Source: Flavobacteriales bacterium UBA7612 (lineage in GTDB: Bacteria; Bacteroidota; Bacteroidia; Flavobacteriales; Weeksellaceae). Taken from it: DNA of 64,000 bases. The notes below the pieces were generated by a model. The model searched no databases. It worked only from the letters and a program-made list of their open reading frames with translations, and had not been told where the DNA came from. Below are positions 8,920 to 17,535 of this stretch, one piece after another; position 1 is the first letter of the stretch, and each line of letters opens with the position of its first letter. Both the position numbers and the translations under genes were made by a program. The stretch covers positions 1 to 64,000 of the forward strand of contig DLJQ01000001.1 of NCBI GenBank assembly GCA_002484335.1, written 5' to 3'.

Positions 8920-11900
8920 TTAAAATCTTGCTTGTACTTGAACACTTCCTATATGTATAGGTTTACTAACTTCTGTTTTTCTTCCATCATACGATATATT
9001 TAATTGTAAAAAACGGGTTAACTGTCGTTGTAATTGTAATTGCCAAACAAAATTATTTCCAGCTCTTAATCCTTCCATCATTTGATTACCTACAACTGAT
9101 TCTTGATTTCCTATAAAACTATTATGTATATAACTAAAATTTCCCGTAAAACTCATTTTATCCGAACTATTCCATTGGATTTCTGTTCCTAAATCTGATT
9201 GATTCAATTTTTCTGAGCCTGAAATATTTTTTTTATTTTGAAAATTATAATACAAAGAAGCTATCAAAGATTTTTCTGTTTGATAAGTTAGCTTAGGCGA
9301 AAATCTGATATTATTTAATTTATAACGTCTAGTCGCAAATAAATCCGAATTACTGTTTACCTCCATGTATTCTGAGTCTAAACTTGCTATAAAGTTTTGT
9401 ACAACTCTATAACGAGTTTGTAATAAATAACTATCACTATCTCTGTATTCGGATCCTGTATAAATATAAGTTTGAGATTGTTGTTGATTATAAATAAAAT
9501 TTGTTGACCACTTGTATTGTGTACCTTGGTTGAAAAATATAGAAGATCTTATACTTCTTGTTTTACTCAATATTTTCGAAGACTTGGTAAAAGGATTCCA
9601 TTCCATAACCATTCCATCTTTACGAAGAGAATTTGTTGCAGAAATATTTTGTAAAAACATCCAACGACCTAAAAATTTATTCTCTGAATTGAATACTTGA
9701 CTTGGTCTAAAACGTAATGTAAAATTGAACTGATTTTTATTCGTCTTTAAATACTCAATTGTATTTGTATATACACGTATATAATTTGCTTGATCAATAA
9801 ATTCTGCAACCTCAAATTCATCTATCTGCTCTATTCCGTCACCATTATAATCTGTCCATTTATAAATCCCCATTCCATCAGCAACTTTTACATATTGAAA
9901 CTCTCTTTGTGGTTCTACTCCACTACCTATTTCATAATCAATATTTAATTGTACTCCTTGATTAAAAAAAGATTTATACCATTTTATATTTCCTGTCATA
10001 AAATCTTCATTAGAACTATCAATAAATTGATAATTTACTTTTCTATAATGAAAATTTGTGGTTAACTGATGATTCTGTTTTTGAATTAATATTGAATTAA
10101 AAATAACTCCTCTACTCTGTTGAATATTTTGCCAATTACCTAAACGTACAGAATCATCTTGCCTTTGGTAAATAGTTAAATCAACTTTATGTCCTAAAGA
10201 ATCTGCAAAACCTGTTTTTAATTGAAATTCATTCCATCTAAAACTTAAATTTGATTTAGTTGTAGTAGCAAAAATATCTTTATCATCAATTTCATTACTT
10301 TCTCCCCAAACACGAGCACCAATCCAAAATTTAGTCCCTAAATTTCTTCTTTCATCTAATAAATAGCGTGAAAATAGTGTATTTTGTAAAGTTGCATTTG
10401 TTGATAAAATATTTGCACGTGCAATAATTTCATCTTTTTTAGATATAAATTTTGTTTCTATTTGATTTCTAATCCCTTTATAAGTTCCTGAATTCTCTAA
10501 ATAATCAAGTTTATATTGGGCAGTAAGCTTATCTTGCCAATTTGCTGTTAACTTAGCTGTTATATAATTTTGATTTGCATTAGATAACTCATCTTCTAAA
10601 TTAAAATCTCTAGCAAATTCTACAGCACGTAACCTATTTGCACTTTTATAATTTTTATTTACATAGTTCCATTCTATAAATGGTGTAATTTTCCAATCTT
10701 TATACTTAAATTCTTGTTCACCATAAATTCTTGTTGCTAATCCAGCATTATTATTATCATCAATAGAAGAAAATAAATTTTGATCATAATTACTTAATCC
10801 AAGATTAAAACCTACATTTCCATTGTTTCTTAGTTGATATTGACCATTTAATGTATATATTTCTAATTTAGTTGGTGCTACCAATCTTTTTATTGGTTCA
10901 TAATCTCCTTGAGAAACTCCTGCTATTGGTTCTACATATTGAAATACTTTACCATTTTGATTTGCATTAATTTGATGATAATTCCCTTGATTTGCTCCTA
11001 CATAAGTAAATGCAACTTGATATAATTCATCATTAGAGTCTGTAGAATATTCAAATATATCAACTGAATTCAAATTTGTTTTTCGATATAATATTTTATT
11101 AGAATCGTAACTAGATTTTTCGGCTGCAACAGCATACATTTTGTCTGTATCATTTCCTGCATGTGCTAAAATCTCTTTTTCATCGTTCGTCAAATCATTT
11201 CCTAAAGAATTATTTTTAGAATCAGCTTGAGAATAAAAATAACCTGATAGTTTTAATTTTTTAGACTGATATTCTGCTCCTCCATATAAAAGTGTTTGAG
11301 AATAATTTCTAGAATTATATAAATACTCGACATGAATTCTTGTATTTGCAGTTATTAAACGATTAGATGTAAATGTAATTTCTCCTGTATTGTAATTAAT
11401 AACATAATCATTCTGTTCTCCTCTATCTAGCTGAATTCCATCTATAAATACTTTTTCACTTCCTGAAATAATAATTACATAAATTTCACCATTTTTCCCT
11501 GCTAAACGATAAGGACCTTGATTCCCATCTTGTCCAATAAAATTCATACGCATGAATTCTCCTCTTGTTAAACTTCCTGTAGCAAAAATATTTGTTGTAG
11601 AATTTTCTTTTTTTAATAATGTAGAGAGTTGAATCCCTGTTACTTTTTGACTAAATGGATTAAAAAAATCTTGATTTTGATCAGTATTTAAATCTATATG
11701 TCCTGCTCTTATTTTAGAACTTTTTGTAGCTAATTCAATATAAACTTTATCAAATTCTTGAAGATTTTGAGTATAACCATCAGATTCTATAGGAACATTA
11801 TTATCTGCAATTGCAGCATTTACAGTAATATCATCTGATAGCTTTCCTGAAAGTTCTAAATCCAAAGATGATTGTACAGAAGCACTTTGATTATTACCAA

Positions 11901-12351
11901 ATCGAATTCCTCTTACCATTGTTCCTTTACTATTTAATCCTTCAAAAACATCTCTATCATCTTTTTTCGAATTTGGTTCTATTTGATGATATATATCTAT
12001 AGGTTTTTCTTCTCCTACAATTATAGATGGATTTTTTGCATAATAAATAGACTCAGCCAGTTTTGGATTAATAAAATAATTAATCTTTATCATTTGCTTT
12101 GCTAAAGAAGGCTGAAAATATATCTCATTTTTTTCAAAATTAATAGTATATAATTCTGATGAAATAGGATTTCCTAAAGAATCTAGGATTTTAAATTTTT
12201 CTTGTAATATTCCTTTTGAGTTAAGTTTTATTGTATCGGCTATTAATACAGAATCTTGCCTAAAATTTGGATTTTTCCATCCAAAATTCTGAGCCTTTAA
12301 AAAACTGCTTAATAGAAAAATAAATAAAAGGAATAAAAATCGAAACGACAA
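8920..12351 (-). CDS. Large SprA-like outer-membrane beta-barrel protein
   Basis: An 1143-aa secreted protein with a signal peptide ending KAQ (residues 1-21), an N-terminal beta-rich domain, and a long run of alternating polar/hydrophobic strands to the C terminus, ending in an aromatic strand (VQVQARF) as in outer-membrane barrels. The segment around residues 300-350 (DYVINYNTGEITFTSNRLIT, then VEYLYNSRNYSQT) resembles repeated motifs of the type IX translocon SprA/Sov, but the protein is about half SprA's size. An EF-hand-like loop, DYNGDGIEQIDEFE, lies near residue 835. The start codon is TTG (12351); no in-frame ATG would keep the signal peptide. Function unknown; type IX secretion or surface assembly is only a guess. 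Confidence 0.7.
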   Translation of the reverse strand: MSFRFLFLLFIFLLSSFLKAQNFGWKNPNFRQDSVLIADTIKLNSKGILQEKFKILDSLGNPISSELYTINFEKNEIYFQPSLAKQMIKINYFINPKLAESIYYAKNPSIIVGEEKPIDIYHQIEPNSKKDDRDVFEGLNSKGTMVRGIRFGNNQSASVQSSLDLELSGKLSDDITVNAAIADNNVPIESDGYTQNLQEFDKVYIELATKSSKIRAGHIDLNTDQNQDFFNPFSQKVTGIQLSTLLKKENSTTNIFATGSLTRGEFMRMNFIGQDGNQGPYRLAGKNGEIYVIIISGSEKVFIDGIQLDRGEQNDYVINYNTGEITFTSNRLITANTRIHVEYLYNSRNYSQTLLYGGAEYQSKKLKLSGYFYSQADSKNNSLGNDLTNDEKEILAHAGNDTDKMYAVAAEKSSYDSNKILYRKTNLNSVDIFEYSTDSNDELYQVAFTYVGANQGNYHQINANQNGKVFQYVEPIAGVSQGDYEPIKRLVAPTKLEIYTLNGQYQLRNNGNVGFNLGLSNYDQNLFSSIDDNNNAGLATRIYGEQEFKYKDWKITPFIEWNYVNKNYKSANRLRAVEFARDFNLEDELSNANQNYITAKLTANWQDKLTAQYKLDYLENSGTYKGIRNQIETKFISKKDEIIARANILSTNATLQNTLFSRYLLDERRNLGTKFWIGARVWGESNEIDDKDIFATTTKSNLSFRWNEFQLKTGFADSLGHKVDLTIYQRQDDSVRLGNWQNIQQSRGVIFNSILIQKQNHQLTTNFHYRKVNYQFIDSSNEDFMTGNIKWYKSFFNQGVQLNIDYEIGSGVEPQREFQYVKVADGMGIYKWTDYNGDGIEQIDEFEVAEFIDQANYIRVYTNTIEYLKTNKNQFNFTLRFRPSQVFNSENKFLGRWMFLQNISATNSLRKDGMVMEWNPFTKSSKILSKTRSIRSSIFFNQGTQYKWSTNFIYNQQQSQTYIYTGSEYRDSDSYLLQTRYRVVQNFIASLDSEYMEVNSNSDLFATRRYKLNNIRFSPKLTYQTEKSLIASLYYNFQNKKNISGSEKLNQSDLGTEIQWNSSDKMSFTGNFSYIHNSFIGNQESVVGNQMMEGLRAGNNFVWQLQLQRQLTRFLQLNISYDGRKTEVSKPIHIGSVQVQARF

Positions 12352-12428
12352 AAGTTTTTTAGTGATAACGAAATTTTATATATAAAATTTTATAAGAGTA
12401 TATTTATATAAAATAATTATTTTTTTAT

Positions 12429-14060
12429 CTATTTTAATTGAACTAAAAAGTAATCTTTTTGTATTCTATCATTATAATTTTTTTGTTCTTTTAAAGAATG
12501 ATTAAGATTTACCTCTCCTATTTTCTTAATTGAGTATTTATTAAGATTTTTAGATATAAAAACAGAATCATTTTTATTTGCTAATAAACCAAATTGACTT
12601 GCCTTTGGTAAAGAAACATTTCCATTTTCACTTAATGTTGGAATTGGTTGACCATAATCTAGGACAATTTCTGGTATAAAACCATCTGTTTCATATGTTT
12701 TTATGTTATACTTTTTTTCAAGTTTTTTTATTGATGAAGTAGATGAGTAATACTTCTCGGAAAAAGTAACTTTAGAAAGAGGAAAACCAAAAATAACAAA
12801 AGTAGACATTAAAAGAATTGATGAATAAAAAATTTGATCAAAAGATTTTGTTTTTAATCCTTTGATTATTAATAAACCTAAAAAGAACGTGATAATTGAA
12901 AAAGGAATTGTCAAAATTGCATAATTTGCAAATTCGTTTTTTGTATAAATAAAAACCCCTATAGATATAGCAAAAGCGATAATACCATATAATCCAAAAA
13001 TAATATTCGTTATAGATTTCTCTGTTTTACTATTTAAATTTTTAAATTCTAATCTTAAATATTCTATATAAAAACTTGTGTTTAAGGCTAAGGGAATCAA
13101 TACCGGTAATAAATATCTGGATTTTTTTTCTGGAATTAATGATAATAACACAACAGAAAATATTGTCCATAACCATACAAATTTATATGCTTTTTTATTT
13201 GATACCTTGTTTTTTAGATAAGGATAAATCAAACTTACTAAAGCTGGTATTGTCCATAAACCACTTTGGGTAAAAAAACTCCAGTAATAATAAAAAGGTC
13301 TTGTATTATGATTTTGCCAGCTATTCATTTCTTTTTTAGATGCTGCTAGAAAATGTTCTGCATCAAAATATCTAACATATAAAATCCAAGCAAAACCTAC
13401 AATACAACCTGCTATTAATACTAATACAGTTATTGATATATTATGTTTTAATCTATTAGTATAAACACAAAAATAAGCAAGAAGAAAAGGTAGAAATAAT
13501 GCATATAAAGATACTGGACCTTTACTCATTATAGAGCAACCTAAAAAAAAGAATGCTACTGTAAAATTTAAAAAATTAAACTTTTTAGATTGAAATTCTT
13601 TTAATAAAAAGAATATAGATACTAACATAAAACTATGTGTATACATATCCCAATTATTATCTCTCCCAGCAAAAAACACATAAAAAGATGTGATTAAAAT
13701 TAAAGACGAATTAACAATTTGCTCTTTTGATAAATCTAATTGAATAGCAATTTTATAAAAAGAATAGACTAATAGTAAAGTAACTAAAACAACAGGAATA
13801 CGTAACCAAAAGAAATTTTCAAAACCAAATACACTTCCAAAAAAGGCTGTTATCCATGTTGGCAGAGGTGGTTTTTCATATCTTGGTAAACCATTTAATG
13901 TTGTAAATATCCAATTTCCTTGATTCACCATTTCTCTAGCAGAAATAATATTTCTTGCTTCCATTATATTTGTTTGTAAAATACCTAGGTTTACAAATAA
14001 CATAATGATTGTAATGATAATAAGAAATAAAACCTTATTATTTTTTATCCAATGAATCAT
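12429..14060 (-). CDS. ArnT-like GT39 glycosyltransferase
   Basis: Polytopic inner-membrane glycosyltransferase of the dolichyl-phosphate-mannose/ArnT family (GT39), which moves a sugar from a polyprenyl-phosphate carrier onto lipid A or protein on the periplasmic side. It has 543 aa, close to ArnT. After the first helix come the catalytic acidic residue in MEARN (Glu34) and the conserved RYEKPPLPTW (60-69), then roughly twelve helices and a soluble C-terminal domain. It overlaps the LAB_N gene by 23 bp and is last in a GT2 / LAB_N / GT39 operon, which points to lipid A or lipid-linked sugar modification. Acceptor unknown. Confidence 0.85.
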   Translation of the reverse strand: MIHWIKNNKVLFLIIITIIMLFVNLGILQTNIMEARNIISAREMVNQGNWIFTTLNGLPRYEKPPLPTWITAFFGSVFGFENFFWLRIPVVLVTLLLVYSFYKIAIQLDLSKEQIVNSSLILITSFYVFFAGRDNNWDMYTHSFMLVSIFFLLKEFQSKKFNFLNFTVAFFFLGCSIMSKGPVSLYALFLPFLLAYFCVYTNRLKHNISITVLVLIAGCIVGFAWILYVRYFDAEHFLAASKKEMNSWQNHNTRPFYYYWSFFTQSGLWTIPALVSLIYPYLKNKVSNKKAYKFVWLWTIFSVVLLSLIPEKKSRYLLPVLIPLALNTSFYIEYLRLEFKNLNSKTEKSITNIIFGLYGIIAFAISIGVFIYTKNEFANYAILTIPFSIITFFLGLLIIKGLKTKSFDQIFYSSILLMSTFVIFGFPLSKVTFSEKYYSSTSSIKKLEKKYNIKTYETDGFIPEIVLDYGQPIPTLSENGNVSLPKASQFGLLANKNDSVFISKNLNKYSIKKIGEVNLNHSLKEQKNYNDRIQKDYFLVQLK

Positions 14061-14679
14061 GATCTTCCTTTCTTTTAATTAAAATATTTCTGGCATATAC
14101 AATGAATCCCATAAAATGACCAACAAATAATACTGGATCAATACGAATTATAGCATAAGTTAATATTAATAAAGATCCACATAAACTTATAACCCAAAAT
14201 CCCATTGGTAACTGAGATTCGTGCTTCCTTTCTGAGTAAATCCATTGATAAACAAACCTAAAAGTAAATAATACTTGAGAAAAGACACCTAAAGATAATA
14301 ACCACAGCGGTATTTTTTCATTTTTAAATAATAAATCTACATCTAGAATACCATTATTAAACCCATAAAAAACTATAAATACAGGAAAAAAATAGAGAAA
14401 AAACCTTACATACTTTGGTAATTCTTTCCAATGATTTTGAAGCTGTATATTTCTAATATAAATATAATATGTTAATGTTTGGCCTAACATTATAGAAAAA
14501 TCATGACGTAAATAACCATAAAAAAATAATAGTACAGAAGCAAAAAGACTTATTTCCCAAAATAATTTAGGTGTAAGAATTTTTTTATTTTTTTCTGAAA
14601 TTATCCATTGTAAAATCAAGCGACTCGAAAATAACGCTTGTGCTATAAATCCTATACTAGCTACAATCCAACTTGGCAT
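14038..14679 (-). CDS. Lipid-A-disaccharide synthase N-terminal domain (LAB_N) membrane protein
   Basis: A 213-aa inner-membrane protein with two copies of the LAB_N module: GFIAQALFSSRLILQWIISE near residues 9-28 and a second near 131-150 (LGVFSQVLFTFRFVYQWIYS), each followed by a Phe/Trp-rich helix pair. Stand-alone LAB_N proteins are found with sugar-modifying genes for lipid A; the biochemical role is not settled and flipping or handling of a lipid-linked sugar has been suggested. It sits between a GT2 (5-bp gap) and an ArnT-like GT39 (overlap), which supports a shared job. Confidence 0.82.
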   Translation of the reverse strand: MPSWIVASIGFIAQALFSSRLILQWIISEKNKKILTPKLFWEISLFASVLLFFYGYLRHDFSIMLGQTLTYYIYIRNIQLQNHWKELPKYVRFFLYFFPVFIVFYGFNNGILDVDLLFKNEKIPLWLLSLGVFSQVLFTFRFVYQWIYSERKHESQLPMGFWVISLCGSLLILTYAIIRIDPVLFVGHFMGFIVYARNILIKRKEDHDSLDKK

Positions 14680-14684
14680 TATAA

Positions 14685-15398
14685 TTAAGCTTTTTCGTGT
14701 ATATTATAATTGATATATTTCTTTTTCATCCATACAAAAGCAAAACAATCCATTAGTGGCCCTAATAATCTATTCCATAAATTAAATTTTGACTGCCCTG
14801 CAATACGAGGAAAATGTTGTACAGCAACTTGTTTTACAGTTCCATTTTGTAATAAAATCATTGCAGGTAAAAAGCGATGTAAACCTTTAAACATTGGTAT
14901 TTTTTTTGCTTTTTCTGTATTAATAACTTTAAGAGGACAACCTGTATCATCCATTCCATCATTAGTAAATGATCGACGAATAGAATTTGCTATTTTCGAA
15001 GACATATTCTTTACAAAAGAATCTTTTCTATCAGCTCTTACTCCTGTTACCAAATCATATTTATCTGATAAAGCTAATAATTTATTAAAATCTTCAGGAG
15101 CAGTTTGTAAATCTGCGTCTATATAGCCAACCAATTTAGAACTTACAGTATCAAAACCTGCTTTTATTGCAGCAGATAATCCATAATTTTTATCAAAAGA
15201 AATATAATGAAATGCCTCATTACGTTCACAAATTTCTTTTATTATAGATAAACTTTTATCTTTTGAACCGTCATCAATCAATAATATTTCTGTTTTTTTT
15301 ATAGAAATATTTAAAAATTGATTCATTTCTTTTTCCAATCTTAATAAGTTATCTTCCTCATTATAAATTGGAATTATTATTGTGAACTCTGCTAACAT
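14685..15398 (-). CDS. GT2 glycosyltransferase (dolichol/undecaprenyl-phosphate sugar synthase type)
   Basis: Cytoplasmic-face GT-A enzyme that probably loads a nucleotide sugar onto undecaprenyl phosphate. The 237-aa protein opens with IIIPIYNEEDN, has DDGSKDKS (Asp42, Asp43) and the metal-binding DADLQTAPED (Asp94, Asp96), and the VTGVRADRKD segment of the ArnC/DPM1 group. Unlike ArnC it has no C-terminal transmembrane pair; the tail ends WMKKKYINYNIHEKA, possibly an amphipathic anchor. First gene of the GT2 / LAB_N / GT39 operon, in which it would supply the donor. No clear promoter box is visible in the 159 bp upstream. Confidence 0.88.
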   Translation of the reverse strand: MLAEFTIIIPIYNEEDNLLRLEKEMNQFLNISIKKTEILLIDDGSKDKSLSIIKEICERNEAFHYISFDKNYGLSAAIKAGFDTVSSKLVGYIDADLQTAPEDFNKLLALSDKYDLVTGVRADRKDSFVKNMSSKIANSIRRSFTNDGMDDTGCPLKVINTEKAKKIPMFKGLHRFLPAMILLQNGTVKQVAVQHFPRIAGQSKFNLWNRLLGPLMDCFAFVWMKKKYINYNIHEKA

Positions 15399-15557
15399 TA
15401 TTTTAATGAAATAAATTGTTTTAAAGTTGCTAAGCTAAGAAATATTAAAGTTATTGTAAAATATTTTTAGAAAAGCTCATCTGTTTGATAATTAATATTA
15501 TCAAAAAAAATCAATCATTAAAAAAAACTTAATCAACTTATTAACAGTATTCTATAT

Positions 15558-16607
15558 TTAACAAAGTAATTTTTTCATTTCAGAAATAATTCCATCCTTT
15601 CTATTATCTGTTACAAGAACAACCGAATTTCCTTTCCCATATGGTTTATATCTCTTCAGAAAGTTTTCATCTTTAAATAAACCTATTGTTTTTGTTAATG
15701 CAGCTACACTTAAATGCATCATTCCCGAATCTGCAGCTATTACAACTTCACAATTATGCATTAATGCAGCTATTTCCCTTACATCTTTACTATAAAACTC
15801 AGGAAGTTTCCTCTCTAACATAGATATATTCTCAACTGGAAGAATTTCTATTAAATTATAATCCTTGCTATATTGAGGGTAAAATTCATTATAAAAATCT
15901 GACCACCAATTATTATTATAACATTTACATCCTGTTGCAAAAGTAAAAAATGCTATTGTCTTCTTTGAAGTATCACTAACAATTTTTTCTAGATTTTCTT
16001 TACCTTTTGATATTTCACTCTCACTTAATTGTATGTTTAATGAAGGTATTTCTTTAATATTTGAAATTCCATCAAATAATTCGAAAAACTTTCTTAACTG
16101 ATAAACAGGATATTGAGCTTGATGAAGTTGCTCTTCTTGATTCATATCACATAAAAATTCATCACCAAATAATTTATATTTAGAATTCGAAAAAGAAGTT
16201 GATAATCGCCCTGATGAAGATTTTTTTTCTACATTTATAACTAGATCATATTTCTTTTTCTTGATTTTCAACCACACATTAGCATAACTAACTAATTCTT
16301 TAAATGGTTTTTTAGGTAATTCTATAATTTGATCTACTTGCGGATAATTTTCAAAAATAATAGGAGCTACTTTTCCTTTAACAAATAAATCAATTTTTAC
16401 ATTTGGCGAATGTTCTATGATTTCTTGAATCAATGGGGTAATTAACAAAGTATTCCCTAAACGTTGATTAGGTCTATTTATTAATACTCTTTCAATAATT
16501 AAAGATTCATTTTTATTAATGTTTTTTAATGCCCCCTTTCCTATTCCTCCTGTCAACGTTTGCATCGCCACACGACGATAATTGTTAACTCTAATCTTAA
16601 AACTCAT
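15558..16607 (-). CDS. GT9-family glycosyltransferase (heptosyltransferase-like)
   Basis: A 349-aa GT-B enzyme of the ADP-heptose:LPS heptosyltransferase family, expected to work on LPS core or another surface glycan in the cytoplasm. Seen are the N-terminal INRPNQRLGNTLLITPLIQEI (residues about 43-63), the central phosphate-binding TFATGCKCYNNNWW region and the donor-site motif ADSGMMHLSVAAL near 293-305 followed by TIGLF. It has a longer N-terminal basic extension than usual. The neighbouring lipid A operon fits a role in envelope glycan synthesis. Sugar and acceptor unknown. Confidence 0.82.
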   Translation of the reverse strand: MSFKIRVNNYRRVAMQTLTGGIGKGALKNINKNESLIIERVLINRPNQRLGNTLLITPLIQEIIEHSPNVKIDLFVKGKVAPIIFENYPQVDQIIELPKKPFKELVSYANVWLKIKKKKYDLVINVEKKSSSGRLSTSFSNSKYKLFGDEFLCDMNQEEQLHQAQYPVYQLRKFFELFDGISNIKEIPSLNIQLSESEISKGKENLEKIVSDTSKKTIAFFTFATGCKCYNNNWWSDFYNEFYPQYSKDYNLIEILPVENISMLERKLPEFYSKDVREIAALMHNCEVVIAADSGMMHLSVAALTKTIGLFKDENFLKRYKPYGKGNSVVLVTDNRKDGIISEMKKLLC

Positions 16608-16704
16608 AATAAATAATGATGAATGTGATAATAAATATTTATTAATTAATTATTGTATAAAACAAAAAAGCGTCAATAATATTGTATATCATTTAAATAA
16701 TATA

Positions 16705-16734
16705 AAAAAAAGATCTCTTAATGAGATCTTTTTT
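16705..16734 (-). terminator. Terminator of SDR gene
   Basis: A 12-bp inverted repeat (16705-16716 and 16723-16734) with a T run on the minus strand overlaps the stop codon of the SDR gene. Confidence 0.8.
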
Positions 16735-17437
16735 AACTTGTTTTTGTAGGACGAATTTCAATTTTACTTGGTAAAACATTAGAATTCATTCTAAATAAAT
16801 CTACTATCATTTGTCCCATATCTTCAGGTTGTATCTTCCAAGTATCATTTTCATTTGGTTCGTGATCATTAAAATTAGATGTCACAGAACCAGGTAAAAT
16901 AGTTGTACATTTTACATCATAATTACGTAAATCTAACATCGCAGCTTGTGTAAAACCAACTACACCAAATTTTGATGCGTTATAACCTGAACCATTTGCA
17001 AAGAAATTAATTCCTGCCAAAGACGCTATTGATATATAATAACCTTTAGTCTTTTTCAATTCAGATACAGACGCTTTAAGTGTATGGAAAACTCCTGTTA
17101 AATTTGTATCTATCATTGCGTTCCAATCCTCAAGAGAAATTTCATCAATTGGAGCAAACTTTCCTAATCCTGCATTAGCTATTACAAAATCCAATTGTCC
17201 AAATACAGAAATAATTTCATTTATAGCTTTTTCTTCATCTTCGTAATTTCTGACATCAGATTGAATTGCTAAAACATTTTTATCACCTAATAACTCTTTT
17301 GCTTTTTCTACGTCAGCCAAATTTCTACCAGATATTGCAACCTTAACTCCATTTTCTACCAAAGATTTTGCAATTCCAAAACCTATTCCTTTTGTTCCTC
17401 CTGTAATGTAAGCAACTTTATTATCGATATTTTGCAT
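16733..17437 (-). CDS. SDR-family NAD(P)-dependent oxidoreductase
   Basis: Classical short-chain dehydrogenase/reductase, 234 aa, cytoplasmic. Cofactor motif TGGTKGIG at 12-19, NAG at 88-90, and catalytic Ser139, Tyr152 and Lys156 (YNASK) with correct spacing. The residue after the second beta-strand is Arg38 in SGRN, which suggests NADP(H). Substrate cannot be predicted. It is monocistronic, with an exact -7 box TAACTTTG at 17464-17471 and its own terminator. Confidence 0.9.
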   Translation of the reverse strand: MQNIDNKVAYITGGTKGIGFGIAKSLVENGVKVAISGRNLADVEKAKELLGDKNVLAIQSDVRNYEDEEKAINEIISVFGQLDFVIANAGLGKFAPIDEISLEDWNAMIDTNLTGVFHTLKASVSELKKTKGYYISIASLAGINFFANGSGYNASKFGVVGFTQAAMLDLRNYDVKCTTILPGSVTSNFNDHEPNENDTWKIQPEDMGQMIVDLFRMNSNVLPSKIEIRPTKTS

Positions 17438-17463
17438 TTTATTTCTAATTAATTAATATTCTC

Positions 17464-17471
17464 CAAAGTTA
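17464..17471 (-). promoter_or_regulatory. -7 promoter box of SDR gene
   Basis: TAACTTTG on the minus strand matches TAnnTTTG and would give a leader of about 20 nt. No TTTG is seen at -33. Confidence 0.5.
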
Positions 17472-17535
17472 TAATATCATTTATAATAATATCTTACATC
17501 AGATATAATTTAATATTTAAGAAAAGTTAAAATTA

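Noticed and set aside
14710..15126. 138-aa open frame on the plus strand
   Set aside because: It is antisense to the GT2 glycosyltransferase, whose motifs are all intact. Its sequence has no domain of its own and it has no promoter.
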